Assembly: GCA_016584305.1 (NCBI GenBank)
Contig: JACEEZ010018578.1
Span: forward strand, 51,001-115,000
Direction: 5' to 3'
DNA: 64,000 nucleotides
From: Chionoecetes opilio
Lineage: Eukaryota; Arthropoda; Malacostraca; Decapoda; Majidae
Part shown: positions 35,358 to 46,426 of the stretch, piece after piece
Position numbering within the stretch: the first letter of the stretch is position 1
Layout of the letters: each line of letters opens with the position of its first letter
Translations under genes and position numbers: made by a program
Notes under the pieces: generated by a model
What the model was told of the DNA's origin: nothing
Seen by the model: the letters and a program-made list of their open reading frames with translations, nothing else
Database searches by the model: none

Positions 35358-37806
35358 TTTTTTTTTTTTTTTTTTTTACATCACAAAGGACTGGCCAAGG
35401 GCACAACAAAAATGGGTAACACAAAGCCCGCTGAGTTGCCAGTCCCTATAGAGAAGACAGTAAGAGAATAAAATAAAAAAGAGGGCTGAGCCAATTTAGT
35501 TCGGGAGGTGTCTTGTTACTCTCCTTTTGAAAAGATTTAAGTCATAGGAAAATGGAAAAATAGAAACAGGAAGAGAGTTCCAGAGTTTACCAATGAAAGG
35601 GATGAAAGCGTAAAGATACTGATTAACTCTTGCATTAGGAAGATGGACAGAATAGGGATAAGAATGAGTAGAAAGTCTTGTGCAGCGAGGCCGCGGGAGG
35701 GGGGGAGGCATGCAGTTAGCAAGTTCAGAAGAGCAGTGAGCATGAAAATAACGGTAGGAGAGAGCAAGAGAAGCAACATTCCGTCGGTAATTTAAAGATT
35801 GAAGACAGTCAGTCAGAAAAGGGGAGTTGATGAGACGAAAAGCTTTTGACTCAACCGTGTTTCGGAGAGCTGTATGAGTGGATCCTCCCTAAACATGTGA
35901 GACATACTCATACATGGGCGGATAAGGCCCCTGTAGAGAGCATGCAATTGGGAGGGAGAAAAAAAAGGACGCAGACGCCACAGGACACCTAACTTCTTAG
36001 AAGCTGTTTTAGCAAGAGATGAGATGTGAGATTTCCAATTCAGATTTTTAGTAAGGGATAGTCCTAGAATGTTCATTGTAGAAGAAGGAGACAGTTGAGT
36101 GTCATTGAAGATGAGGGGATACTTATCTGGTAGGTTTTGTCGAGTAGATAGGTGAAGAAATTGGGTTCTTGAGGCATTGAACAAAACAAGGTTTGCTTTG
36201 CCCCAATCAGAAATTATAGAAAGAGCAGAACTTAGGCGCTCGGTGGCATCTCTCCGTGAATCACTTAGTTCCTGTTGAGTTGGACGTCTAATAAACGACG
36301 TTGAAAAATGAAGGGTAGAATCATCAGCGTAGGAGTGGATAGGGCTTTGAGTTAGACTTAGAAGATCATTAATGAATAATAGAAAGAGAGTGGGTGATAG
36401 GACAGAACCCTGGGGAACACCCCTATTGATAGATTTAGGAGAAGAACAATGTCCGTCTACAGTAGCTGCAATAGAACGGTTTGAAAGGAAACTTCAGATG
36501 AAGGTACAGAGAGAAGGATAGAAACCGAATGAGGGTAGTTTGGAGATTAAAGATTTGTGCCAGACTCTATCAAAAGCTTTTGATGTGTCAAGGGCAACAG
36601 CAAAAGTTTCACCGAAACCCCTAAAGGAGGATGACCAAGATTCAGTTAGGAAAGCTAGAAGATCGCTAATAGATCGCCCTTTACGGAAACCGTACTGACG
36701 ATCAGATAGAAGATTGTGAGCAGATAGATGCTTAAGAGTATTCTTATTAAGTATAGATTCAAAAACTTTAGAAAGGCAGGAAGTCAAAGCTATAGGACGG
36801 TAGTTTGAAGGATTAGAACGGTCACCCTTCTTAGGAACAGGTTAGATGTGAGCAAACTTCCAGCAAGAAGGAAAGGTGGAAGTAGATAGATAATGACGGA
36901 AAAGTTTGACCAGGCAGGGTGCAAGCACAGAAGCACAGTTTTTTTAGATCAATAGGAGGGACTGTGTCAGGACCGTAAGCCTTCCAAGGATCTAGGCCAG
37001 AAAGGGCAAAGAAAACATCATTACGAAGGATCTTAACGACAGGCATAATATAGTCGGAGGGTGGAGGAGAAGAAGTAACAAGCCCTTCATCAACCAGAGT
37101 GGAATTTTTAGCAAAGGTTTGAGCGAAGAGTTCAGCTTTAGAAGTAGATGAGACAGCTGTGGAGCCATCTGGGTGAAGCATAGGAGGGAAAGATGTAGAA
37201 GAAAAATTGTTAGAGATGTTATTAGCTAGATGCCAGAAGTCACGAGAGGAATTTGATTCAGAAAGATTTTGACATTTTCTATGAATTAAAGAGTTTTTGG
37301 TAAGTTGAAGTAAAGATGTGGCATGATTACGGGCAGAAATATAAAGGGCATGAGTTTCAGGAGATGGATGCTTACGGTACCGTTTGTGAGCCACCTCTCT
37401 ATCACGGACAGCATGAGAACAAGCAGAGTTAAACCAGGTTTGACGGGCTTTAGGATTAGAGAAAGTGTGTGGAATGTACGCCTTCATGCCAGAGACTGTG
37501 ACCTCAGTTATGCGCTCTGCACAAAGAGATGGGTCTTTGACATGAAAGCAGTAACCATTCCATGGAAAATCAGAGTAGTACTGCCTTAGGTCGTCCCACT
37601 TAGCTGAGTTGAAGTGCCAGAAGCACCACCGCTTAGGTGGGTCCCAAGACGGTACCGGAGCGATAGGACAGGTTTCAGAAATAAGATTGTGATCGGAGGT
37701 ACCCAACGGAGAGAATAGTTTCACAGAGTAAGCAGAAGGGTTAGTAGTTAGGAAAAGATCAAGAATGTTGGGCGTGTCTCCAAGGCGGTCAGGAATACGG
37801 GTCAGT
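35358..37806 (-). mobile_element. 5'-truncated Jockey/CR1-like non-LTR retrotransposon with poly(A)
   Basis: The 3' end is a run of 20 T on the plus strand (35358-35377), the poly(A) tail of the element. The 5' end is cut at about 37806 inside the endonuclease domain. The body holds a recognisable ORF2 relic. Confidence 0.85.
35496..37806 (-). pseudogene. ORF2 relic: endonuclease C-terminus, linker, reverse transcriptase
   Basis: Minus-strand order: [20 protein letters not shown] and [10 protein letters not shown] (end of the APE endonuclease, S-D-H motif, about 37800-37670); [20 protein letters not shown] and [10 protein letters not shown] (linker); DPWKAYGPD and, after a break at about 36900, VPKKGD, NPSNYRPIALTSCLSKVFES, YGFRKGRSISDLL, ALDTSKAFDRVWHKSLISKL; then GVPQGSVLSPTLFLLFINDL and SYADDSTL (about 36415-36310); NILGLSLTKNLNWKSHISSL, LGVLWRLRPFF; C terminus NSLPVSIFPFSYDLNLFKRR, ending at 35496. 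The catalytic YADD is intact by sequence. At least four frame breaks disable it. The DTSKAFDRVWH block is typical of Jockey-group elements abundant in crustaceans. Confidence 0.88.
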
Positions 37807-38150
37807 TACTCCAGGAACTCGCTTTTACTCATATAAAAGACAGACGGAAACATAGGGTAGGCTAAACTCCATCTCCTTCAATCTACTCTTATCAAGAACG
37901 TCCGTCCCATCATCTCAATAACTCCTATCATCTCAATAGCTATGTACAAGATGCCATTTAAAATGATTGACGAGGCTTATCATCAAAGGAATAGCAATCA
38001 CCCAAGATGCCATGGCTTCCCACAACTCTGATGTACTCTCGTCTCTATCTGGGAATTGAGAAGTCACGTCAATAACAGTGAGCGATGACCTGATTTTACG
38101 CCACTGAGATGGATATTTATGGAGGGATATTTTGTACACTGCTACGAGAC
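37807..38150. other. Intergenic stretch without recognised gene
   Basis: Short frame at 37933-38172 on the minus strand has no domain. Repeated words CCATCATCTCAATAACTCC and CTATCATCTCAATAGC occur at 37908-37940. Confidence 0.35.
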
Positions 38151-38345
38151 ATGTGCTGAAGATACCAACCATTATTATGTGAAAAACAACCCGTCAATGT
38201 GCTGAAGATAGTGATGACAAACTATTATTATAAGAACAACCCACCAATGTGCTGAAGAAAGTGATACCAACCATTATTATAAGAAACACAATCCAGCAAT
38301 GTGCTGAAGATAGTGATACTACCATTATTTTAAGAAACACAACTC
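38150..38345. repeat. About 57-bp minisatellite, 3-4 units
   Basis: Units carry AATGTGCTGAAGATAGTGAT, CCATTATTATAAGAA and ACAACCC. They diverge by a few percent and small indels. Confidence 0.85.
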
Positions 38346-38525
38346 ACAATAAAAAAATAGCGAAGGAAAAGTAATGTTTGCACTCCCACTGGACGTAAAT
38401 ATGCTTATTGTAATCGACTTACAGTATTGCTTAAATGATTCAAAATTTTAGATTTTTCGTTATGAAGGTTGCCTCATGTCATATATACATATGATACATA
38501 TCATATCATATTGGTGGGTTGTTTG

Positions 38526-38750
38526 GGGAGGCGGTAGCAGAGTGGTTAGCGTCACCTAGTGGTGTTCTCGAAGACCCGAGTTCGATTTCGAGTGAGACCC
38601 ATAAATCCACTTAAAATAGTTATGCACCGTCGAGTGACCAAGAACACCCACATTCTGCCCTCTTTCCCATTGAAGTCCAGCCGGACCGCACCCTAGCCGC
38701 CATTTAGGAGTGGTCGCACTATACTATACCGTTTTTGTCTTATAATACTA
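38526..38750 (+). mobile_element. tRNA-derived SINE
   Basis: It starts GGGGAGGCGGTAGCAGAGTG. The A box TAGCAGAGTGG is at 38535-38545 and the B box GAGTTCGATTTCG at 38578-38590, with the head in the Ser/Leu tRNA style. The body continues through AGTCCAGCCGGACCGCACCC to about 38750. The head is related to, but the body differs from, the SINE at 27.0-27.5 kb. Confidence 0.75.
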
Positions 38751-39611
38751 GAAATATGAAAAATATCATTTTGTTTGCTCTTTGAATATTAGTAAATTTT
38801 CCTATCTGAATATCGTAGGTCAGATTGGGGTACTATGACACACAATTACTTAACAGAGGATGGTAGGCCTACTTTCAAGGCAAATTCCTACTCCATTATA
38901 TTGCCTTGAGTATACTCATTACAATGATTTCCTCGTCCCTCACGGCCCCACAGGCTTATAGTTTCAAGTGACCCCATTATGTCGTTGACGTAATAAGCTA
39001 TTCTTTGTAGCTATTTCATTTTTGGGGGGGATTTTAGTACCCTTTTCTTTGTAATACTATTTTCTTTGTATTTTCTTTGTCTAAAAATCACAGTGACGTT
39101 CGATTCCCACATGAAGCATTGTTCGCCACTCTATGATTACAGGTAATGTCAAAGGGGAAAAAGTTCTATTACTAAAATGTTAGAGCCCATAATATCTTCT
39201 TTCATCCAGCTTTATCATACAACCTTTCACAATCCTGTCAAATTACTGTCACGGAAAACGTCAGTTACTTCAGTAGCTCACACAATAGGGCTGCCAGGAA
39301 AGCTACCCGGCCACTCATTCTCTGTGTCCTCCATATAATAACCCTACAGAAGGAACTCATTATCTTTCCCAGTAACTCCTAAACAACCACCATCGTTATT
39401 CTCCCCGATATTTAAGTAAAAACTATAATGTAATTGGATTTCTGTCCTTAACGTTTCCCTAATGATACACAACTAATATTGAAACTACCCAACTTCATCT
39501 TCTTCGAACTTGTTCATCATCATCGTTGTTCATTTTACATCACAATATTGACACGAACTTTGCATCTATATTAAAGCAAAAACATACCAAAACAAGTTCG
39601 GAAAAACATAC
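38751..39611. other. Intergenic stretch without recognised gene
   Basis: AT-rich, single-copy-looking DNA. No domain-bearing frame. Confidence 0.4.
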
Positions 39612-39679
39612 CCGCGCCATCCTCTGCCGCCAAGGGATGCCGGTGGACAGGGTATCGTTATGAGGCGCCATTTGAGGAC
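39612..39679 (-). CDS. Candidate small internal exon
   Basis: On the minus strand a pyrimidine tract TTTTTTTCTGCTTACATTTC followed by TAG precedes the segment, and GTATGT follows it, so both splice signals fit. The 68-bp segment is open in two frames (LKWRLITIPCPPASLGGRGW or PQMAPHNDTLSTGIPWRQRM). No homology is recognised. This is a signal-based guess. Confidence 0.25.
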
Positions 39680-40864
39680 CTAGAAATGTAAGCAGAAAAA
39701 AAGCATAGTGAGTAATATTGGACAGACACACAACATTAATTATTACAAACGTCATAAATTATAGAGAGCATATTCATAAGCCAACACTTTGAGGAACTTT
39801 CAAGGTAATGAAAATAAGGTATTGTTAAATTCGGGGCAAAAACACATTACGATAATATAGAATTACATATTTATATATCATATCAGGGAGAACGACCCCA
39901 GCAAATGGATGTTTCTCAGTTCCTGAAGCATAAAGCGGCGATTCCATTCAGACCGCGACGTGGCTTGAGGATATGTTAAGGGGAAGCAGGCAGTGGTTAT
40001 CGATGATACACGGCGGGCGCGGCAATCCTGAGCGCGGGTCACATTCAGGGCCTCAGATCATCATGACCCTCAGGTCACACGCGGGACCTCAATTACACCG
40101 ATCAAAGTACGTCATGCCGTTTGACAATATATCCCAGAACATCACGTCATGTATAGTACCATTATTACTCTACTTTAATATTTCCTCTAGGACTAATAGT
40201 TTCGCGTTAAAATGGCAAAAAAAAAAAGATTCCACGATTATTACCATAAGGCATTCAAGGATCCCACCGTCGGTTTCATGCACTACTCTCTGACCTAGTG
40301 AAACGGGTCCTGCTAAAAAGAAATGTGATATAAAATCAAAGAGATCCATATGTTTGCGTCCAAATCTGTAAGGGACCCCCTAGGAGTGTCATTTTAATTA
40401 AGTTTTCCTTAATAACTCAAAAACTATGAGTTACGTAAAATATGTATGGGAAAATAAAGATGAATTAGGAAGGCCTATATCATACATACATAAAATGGAA
40501 ATCGGATTGTAATTAATAAAAAAAATGACATTTAAGTGTACATAAGTTATTTTTCGAGAAAAAAAAGTATCAAAAAATCGGTAGGATGACGAGTCTGCGG
40601 TGGATTCAAACCCTAGAAAAAGAAATAAAATCTCCGTTAGGTATATCCGCTTTGACACTAAACCACCATTACATTGACACCATTACCTTCACAAACACAG
40701 AACCAATATTTGCTATTCGCTCGGGCATGAAAGGTAGCTTATCAGTTGATTTGATGCCCACGTCGCCATGTATAACTCGCATTCCGCTTCCACGAGGTAG
40801 AAGGCATCCAGTCTTGAGCCTCCCATCACGTCCGGACACATGCACGGAGAAAATAGATTTTCAT
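39680..40864. other. Intergenic stretch without recognised gene
   Basis: Mixed DNA. A frame at 40586-40873 has no recognised domain. No repeats above background. Confidence 0.35.
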
Positions 40865-41008
40865 CCTATCTAGACACTTTGCAGTCAATCAAAGTATTGA
40901 CTACAAGCGCCGCCACGTCAGCACGAACTGGAGATCGACCGCTGACGAATGCACAGGGACGCTGCACATTCGAGCTCACGTCTCTACAACTGCCACTGAC
41001 GGGACCAT
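40865..41008 (-). mobile_element. Diverged tRNA-derived SINE copy
   Basis: It shares CTATCTAGACACTTTGC and the head GAGCTCACGTCTCTACAAC (plus strand) with the copy at 34757-34918. The B box is degenerate (plus GGAGATCGACC, 40930-40940), and the A-box region has lost several bases. Confidence 0.65.
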
Positions 41009-41811
41009 CATAGCACACGGAAAGTATTGGCTGCTATGGAGGGGAAAAAACCGTTATTCGGGCCATTTAACACCCAACCACCCAGCGGACAGAAGTGTTT
41101 TTGTCAGGACGTGCAAATATATACTGGAAGAGGGCACTACTTTTCGCCGCGGAGGAACACGTGATGGAGACTTAAGAGTCTCACATATCACAGAGCTGGG
41201 AATGAGCAGTGGGTGGGAGGAGAGACGGATGAATGAAAAGCGGGAAGAGAGGCACGAGAACACGAGAAGGAGGAGTAATATGATGTGGACGAGGACGAGG
41301 AGTGGAGAAATTATGATGTGGATGGAAGATAACGCAGATAATCAGCAGTTTAGAGGAAGAGAAGGAACTTAGGACGGGCTTAGATATAGAGTTAGATGAT
41401 TGAAACGTTTGTCTGTTTTACATATCTCTACTTAATGGACTTCTACTATCATGAGAGAAGTATAGAAATGTGAGGAGGATGAGGAGGAAAACAGCAGAAC
41501 AGCTGCATGCAATGGGCAAGTAACAGAGCCCAGAATTCCTATAAGTATATATGCAAACTGGACAAAAATAACACGGAGACTCATACTTGCCCACACTTTT
41601 TTTGCACAATGCCAGCAAGAAAAAAAATGAGAGCGACGGATTAGTTGGACACAAGGTATGGAATTAAGAATATCGGAAAAGCTCGAGCGTCGTACACTTG
41701 GTGGAAGAATTATGATATTTAAGGCATATCAGGTCTAATACTTCTTACAGTTTCTTTCTACCTCGCATAGAGAGCGGACTTCCTCCCCACTCACTCCTCT
41801 TGAATGGCGGT
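41009..41811. other. Intergenic stretch without recognised gene
   Basis: G/A-rich plus strand with GAGGA words at 41270-41480. No gene supported. Confidence 0.4.
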
Positions 41812-41998
41812 GCTACGACCACACTGAACGCGATAATCGCGTAGAGGCAAGCGATAAACGTAGGCTTGGCAGGAACCCACTATCCGCGTGCGGTATGGCC
41901 AGTCGCATTAGATCGTGTGTGTTCGTTCTTGCCACTCACCCGCTAGGCAGCCCGATACCCTCTACCTCCCAGCAAATCGCGTTCAGTGTGGCCGTAGC
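41812..41998. mobile_element. Short MITE with 23-bp inverted termini
   Basis: The left end GCTACGACCACACTGAACGC and the right end, reverse complement GCTACGGCCACACTGAACGC, match at 22 of 23 positions. The 187-bp length and the G/C-rich termini suit a small non-autonomous element, possibly PIF/Harbinger. No clear target duplication. It marks the 5' edge of the ORF1 relic that follows. Confidence 0.65.
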
Positions 41999-42000
41999 CT

Positions 42001-43265
42001 AAGGTCGCGCTCCGGGTTGAGGTGTCCCTTACGGGAGACCTCTTTCTCCAGTGGAGCCAACAGGGTTGCCGCCACTACCCTGCAGGAGATCGCAGCAGGA
42101 CAACCACGAGGCATTGCCCTGGTGCTGAAGGAGCCCACCAGGAAGGGCTTGCTGTTGGGTTATCCCACCGTACTTCTCCTGGAACCAGTGCTGGAGCATC
42201 CATCCGTCGTCGCCGCGGAGAGGTGCCACCACTATGCCGGACACGGACGCCGCCTCCCCACCCGCCAGGTACTGCTAACACTGCGTGAATCTGTCCCCGC
42301 TTCGCTGGACCTCGGATGCTGGGGACGCTTTAAGTGCAGGAGGTTTGTGCCAGAACCTATTCGTTGCTATCGGTGCCATGCATTCGGTCACCACCAGCGC
42401 CAGTGTCGACGTGTTGGTGAACTGTGTGGGGTGTGTAGTGGGGACCACGAAACCCGAACCTGCATCCGCCGCCTTCAGGGTGGTGGTGAGAGGCTTGCGG
42501 CGTGCTGCCCTAACTGCGGTGCCGGGCACCACGCCTGGAACTGCCGCTGCCCCGCACGACAAAGACGGATCCCAGGATCGGGATCACCACGGCAGGGAGC
42601 CCCCGCCCACGGAACCCAGCGCCAGCGCCTTCGCAGGTTGATCCGGCCGCGGGAGCGAGACAGCCGCGACAGGAGGCCACTAGGCTCCCTCCCTGTCCGC
42701 GGACACCGGCGCCGCCACCGCCGCCTGAGGAGCAGCCGCCCCCCAGGACCAGAACCAAACGGAGGAGGAAACGGAGGAAGACTCGGAAAGAAGGAGAGGG
42801 CACCCGGAGCAGCTGATGGAGGTAGACGCCGCCCTTCCCCGCATAGTCCCGACGTCAGCTCCCAGGGCGCGCCTGTCTGCAGCGCAGGGGCATTCATCTG
42901 CCCGATGCTGCGAGCAGGTCACCCAGACGCTGGCGAGGCAATACTCGTTTCAGGAGGCCGACCTTCTCGACCTCCTGATCTCCTACGAGCACCTGGTATT
43001 GCAGGAGGAAACGGCCCTTGAGGAGCGCTGCCCTTACGAGCCGGCCCTCCCCTTAGCAAGGAGGCTGTTCAGGGAGGGAAAGCACCTGCTAAGGACCCTT
43101 CCTACCGCCAGCCAGGCCACTTGTCCGCTCTGTCCGCTACTACGACCATGTCGGGGAGCCGGCGTCGCGTGCACAGCAGTCTGTGTATGCGGTGCAGTCC
43201 ACCTTTGTTTACTAACAAAAGAAAACGCGAACTGCGCATGCACGGAGGCGAATATCTTTTCGTAA
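42001..43265 (+). pseudogene. Zinc-knuckle ORF1 (gag-like) of a non-LTR retrotransposon
   Basis: The frame reads IALVLKEPTRKGLLLGYP, LLTLRESVPASLDLGCWGRF, KCRRFVPEPIRCYRCHAFGH and three knuckles: C-Y-R-C-H-A-F-G-H-H-Q-R-Q-C, C-G-V-C-x5-H-x4-C, and C-P-N-C-x4-H-x4-C (42365-42550). These knuckles bind element RNA in arthropod Jockey/R1/I-type ORF1 proteins. A proline/arginine-rich region (42560-42800) reads best in another frame, and a third frame gives MEVDAALPR then QEADLLDLLISYEHLVLQEE and PALPLARRLFREGKHLL (42816-43100), so there are at least two frameshifts. GC content is about 65%, far above the neighbours. The N terminus is cut by the MITE and the C terminus by the inverted repeat at 43163. 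No ORF2 follows. Confidence 0.75.
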
Positions 43266-43619
43266 ATTGATGTAAAGAGCTTAATTCATCCCTATATTTG
43301 GCTAATTTTCCGGTAAATCTCCAGCCATTGTGTCGGAGGATGCCTGTGAATGCTTGTGCTGATAACAAGTCTTTGTTAGAAAACTTTCGCCTCCACGCAT
43401 GCGCAGTTCGCCCCCCCCCCCCTTTTGTTGATAAACAAGACGGGTTTGTTGTCGTAGGACGCCTGGGTGGTTCCCATTTGTTGATCAACATATCATGGTA
43501 GGCCCCTTACATCAATTTACTAAAAAATATTCGCCTCCACGCATGCGCAGTTCGCGTTTTCTTTTATTAGTAAACAAAGGTGGACTGCACCGCATACACA
43601 ACTGATGTGCACGCGACAA
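43163..43619. mobile_element. Inverted-repeat element with about 110-bp arms
   Basis: Arm 43163-43275 and arm 43507-43619 are reverse complements at roughly 90%, sharing GTCGCGTGCACA, TGTATGCGGTGCAGTCCACC, TTTGTTTACTAA and GAACTGCGCATGC. A third partial copy in the right-arm orientation lies at 43389-43432. It interrupts or terminates the ORF1 relic. It could be a fold-back element or two inverted pseudo-LTRs of a Penelope-like element, given the ribozyme motif downstream. Confidence 0.7.
43389..43550. promoter_or_regulatory. Palindromic CGCATGCGCA sites, NRF-1-like
   Basis: ACGCATGCGCAG occurs at about 43396 and 43539, and a variant on the other strand at about 43217. It fits the NRF-1 (Ewg in insects) consensus at most positions. 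Promoter activity of the repeat is only an inference. Confidence 0.3.
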
Positions 43620-43648
43620 CGGACTAGGTGAAGTTCGCGGACAACAAA

Positions 43649-43744
43649 ATGGTTTCGGACTGGTCCATAAGACTGGACATCGGGGACTTAGACGAAGACG
43701 CCCTGCTTCTTGACGAAGATTTCCTTTGTAATGTTTTTATGTGA
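43649..43744 (+). CDS. Small acidic ORF upstream of the ribozyme
   Basis: A 31-codon frame (MVSDWSIRLDIGDLDEDALL, then LDEDFL) ends at TGA 43742 and overlaps the start of AATAAA at 43747 by two bases' distance. It could be the C terminus of a retroelement protein or chance. No family is recognised. Confidence 0.25.
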   Translation: MVSDWSIRLDIGDLDEDALLLDEDFLCNVFM

Positions 43745-43783
43745 TCAATAAATATTAATATAATGTAAAAATGCCTGTGAGCC

Positions 43784-43830
43784 GTATTCCTCTGATGAAG
43801 CCCAGTAAAGGCGAAACTAGTCAGGAATAC
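43784..43830 (+). ncRNA. Hammerhead ribozyme motif (Penelope-like element type)
   Basis: Helix I is formed by GTATTCCT (43784-43791) and AGGAATAC (43823-43830), 8 of 8 pairs. The core CTGATGA is at 43792-43798. Helix II is GCC/GGC (43800-43802 with 43810-43812) with loop CAGTAAA. The core GAAA is at 43813-43816. Helix III is minimal, the self-complementary ACTAGT (43816-43821), and the cleavage triplet GTC ends at 43822. All conserved core bases are present. The very short helix III and near-identical core are known from hammerheads in Penelope-like retroelements, which are thought to act as dimers. Self-cleavage would fall between 43822 and 43823. Confidence 0.8.
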
Positions 43831-43920
43831 AGTATACCTCACTTAACATCCCGTGTCTCCTTCATCACCTGTTTTCAATAACAATAATGAAGATAACTGA
43901 TCAAGGTAACCAGCACTCAC

Positions 43921-44096
43921 TTCATTACGATCCTTAGTGTCAATCCCTCCAAAACAACCATCAATCATAAACACCCTCGCACAAGACAAGAGTAATTCAT
44001 CCATTAATTCGAAAACCTTTGTGCAACGCGCCATGACCTCCAGACGCACTTCAAAGACATCAAAGAAAGACACGTAATGAATGCTGATATGAATTT
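43921..44096 (-). CDS. Candidate internal exon of an unrecognised host gene
   Basis: On the minus strand the acceptor CTTTTGTTTTTTCATTCAG ends at 44097 and the donor GTGAGT begins at 43920, both close to consensus. The 176-bp exon starts in phase 1 and ends at a codon boundary. It reads IHISIHYVSFFDVFEVRLEV, then MARCTKVFELMDELLLSCAR and VFMIDGCFGGIDTKDRNE, with no stop and normal amino-acid balance. I do not recognise the family. Partner exons were not identified in the window; the nearby retroelements could lie in its introns. Confidence 0.4.
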
Positions 44097-45288
44097 CTGA
44101 ATGAAAAAACAAAAGTTGAGTCGCTCACTTATGCTACGTCGAGTTAGCGTGTTATGTGGCGAGAGAAGTGAAGATGTGGTAGGAGGAAAATAATAGATGC
44201 ATTAGAGATAAATTTATTGTATTATTAGATAGAATATTAGATAGATAACATTAAAGAACATTCTCGCCCCTTGAAATCAAGTTCACCCATAACACGTTTT
44301 TTTCCACATATTACAATAAAATTTGTTTGAATATTATTAAGACTTACTTTCTCTGATCACTATGACTATATGATATATTTTTCATATAGTACGATGCATC
44401 ATCTAAACTAAACTATTGACCTTCCCACTTTTCTAATTCTCTTACATTCTACTTTATAGGAACCTGCCAGTTAGCGGTGTGTGTTTGTGTTGCTGTCAGT
44501 CACTTATGATGAAAAAAAATCTATAATTAAAGGCAGTTTTTGTGATTTATTTGCGAGAAAAATACAAATAACAATCCTTACAAATACTTATCGCAAATAG
44601 AGTAGAAGAAGAGGAAGAAAAGAAGACAAAGAAACTTCAAACTAAGACCTCCACTTTTCCTCGTGCCCTTAGCCGCTTAGCGGATATTGGGACTCTGGGA
44701 CCACGCCCTTGAAGTAAGTGATTTTCAGGGTGTTGCATGGTAGAGGTGGTGGTCCTTTTCCTCCTCCTCCTCCTCCCCTTCCTCCTCTTCCTACTTTAAA
44801 TAACTTTATAATCATATCTCCCCTGCTTTTTGTTTGCCTCCGCTGCTCCCCTCGAAATGTCTAGCCATCATTTAATTTGTCTGTTCTATCTATCCTCCTC
44901 CTCCTCCTCCTCCATAATAATAATTCTTAATATTGTTTAAAAAGTTCCATGGCTTCGCTAATGTTAACATAATCGACTATTTGAATATTGATTGGACAAG
45001 CACTACTCGTTGTAATGGATAAAAGATCATTGGTAAGCAGTTTCGGTCACTTGAAGCGAAGGACTTTTTCTTTAATAGAGTTGTAAACATTTTCCCTGCT
45101 CTCTATCCCTTGAAGTATTTAGCCATCTATTATCCCCGTGTGTTCTATCTAACCTCCTCCTCCTCCTCCTCCTCTCTCCTCTACGGTATAATGGAGCGAG
45201 AGAGAGCTACTTGAGTAATGCAAGCTACCGATATCAATCATGTTGTTTGGTTCCTCTTGCCAACTCCTTCATCTCACCAAGTTCATCG

Positions 45289-45291
<3 letters not shown>
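44097..45291. other. Intergenic DNA with small CCT/CTC runs
   Basis: (CCT)n runs at about 44758-44790, 44893-44912 and 45151-45178. No gene recognised. Confidence 0.5.
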
Positions 45292-45326
<35 letters not shown>

Positions 45327-45348
45327 CCTCTCCTCTCTCTCTCTCTCT

Positions 45349-45427
<79 letters not shown>
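45292..45427. repeat. (CT)n array
   Basis: About 135 bp of CT with CCT interruptions every 20-30 bp. Confidence 0.95.
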
Positions 45428-45431
<4 letters not shown>

Positions 45432-46426
45432 CTATATTCTTCTCTTTGCTGCACTTCAACCTCACATAATCTTCTCTCTTCTCAGTCTTTGAGTCTCTCT
45501 GTTATCGATTAACTTATAGTTTTGTGTTAAAGAACATAAGACCAAGGGCTTTGAGTACACGGTATAATTGTTTTGGTTTGGTAGAAAGTTAGTTTTGGAG
45601 TTGAGATTATTCCAATACGATGGGTGTTAGTTTTCGGGTCACAAGTCTCACCCCGCATAGAAGCATAGGGGTAAAAATCACTGCATTTCCCGACGACAAC
45701 TTTTTTTTCAGACTTTCTCACTCCTCTGAAATTAGTCAATATCCTACACGCTGCTGTTTAAGGGAAAAAACTCAGAAAATAATCTATGATAAAAATATAC
45801 ACGAACAGTTTTACTGTTTTGGGGAATTTATTTGCTTATATTTTAAGATTTTTCTCTTTTCCAATCGGCTTAGTTTTGTTGCCATTTTACGATTACAATT
45901 TGACTCGTTTTCACCTGATTTAGTGCAAGAATTATCACTTATGTGTTCACATAAAATATTTAAAGGCCGCGGGGACCGAACCCTGTACCCTGTATCGTGT
46001 TCGAGGGAAACACTGACACTCTGCCATCTTTGCGTATTACCTGAACAGCTGTTCAAGAGGGAATACAGTTTTTTGATCGCTACTCGAATGAAATAAATTC
46101 TTACATAAGTTATCAAGGTTCAGGTAGTTGGTACATTATTGAGTAGTTTGTGCAACACTCTGCTATTGTTTCACTTAAGCTTACCTTGAACTATCATTTA
46201 CTTTGTCATACCAGGGAGGATACAAATGCGGCAAAACTTATGATTGGTGGTAGCGTCTACAAACCTTCCCTTCCTTACGAGACCTTACTCTTACTTATAA
46301 CTGTTCTTAGTTACGTTTTCGTGTATCCTGGTTTATAATATACTAAAGTGTGATAAAACAAAAAAAACTATCTTAAAAACCCACTAATCATCGAGTCATA
46401 TCAGGCACCAAATTTAATAATAGATA
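45428..46426. other. Unassigned stretch with a SINE-like head
   Basis: On the minus strand 46035-45965 reads GATGGCAGAGTGTCAGTG and GGGTTCGGTCCCCGCGG, which could be A and B boxes of a decayed tRNA-derived SINE. The frames at 45620-46116 show no domain. Confidence 0.35.
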
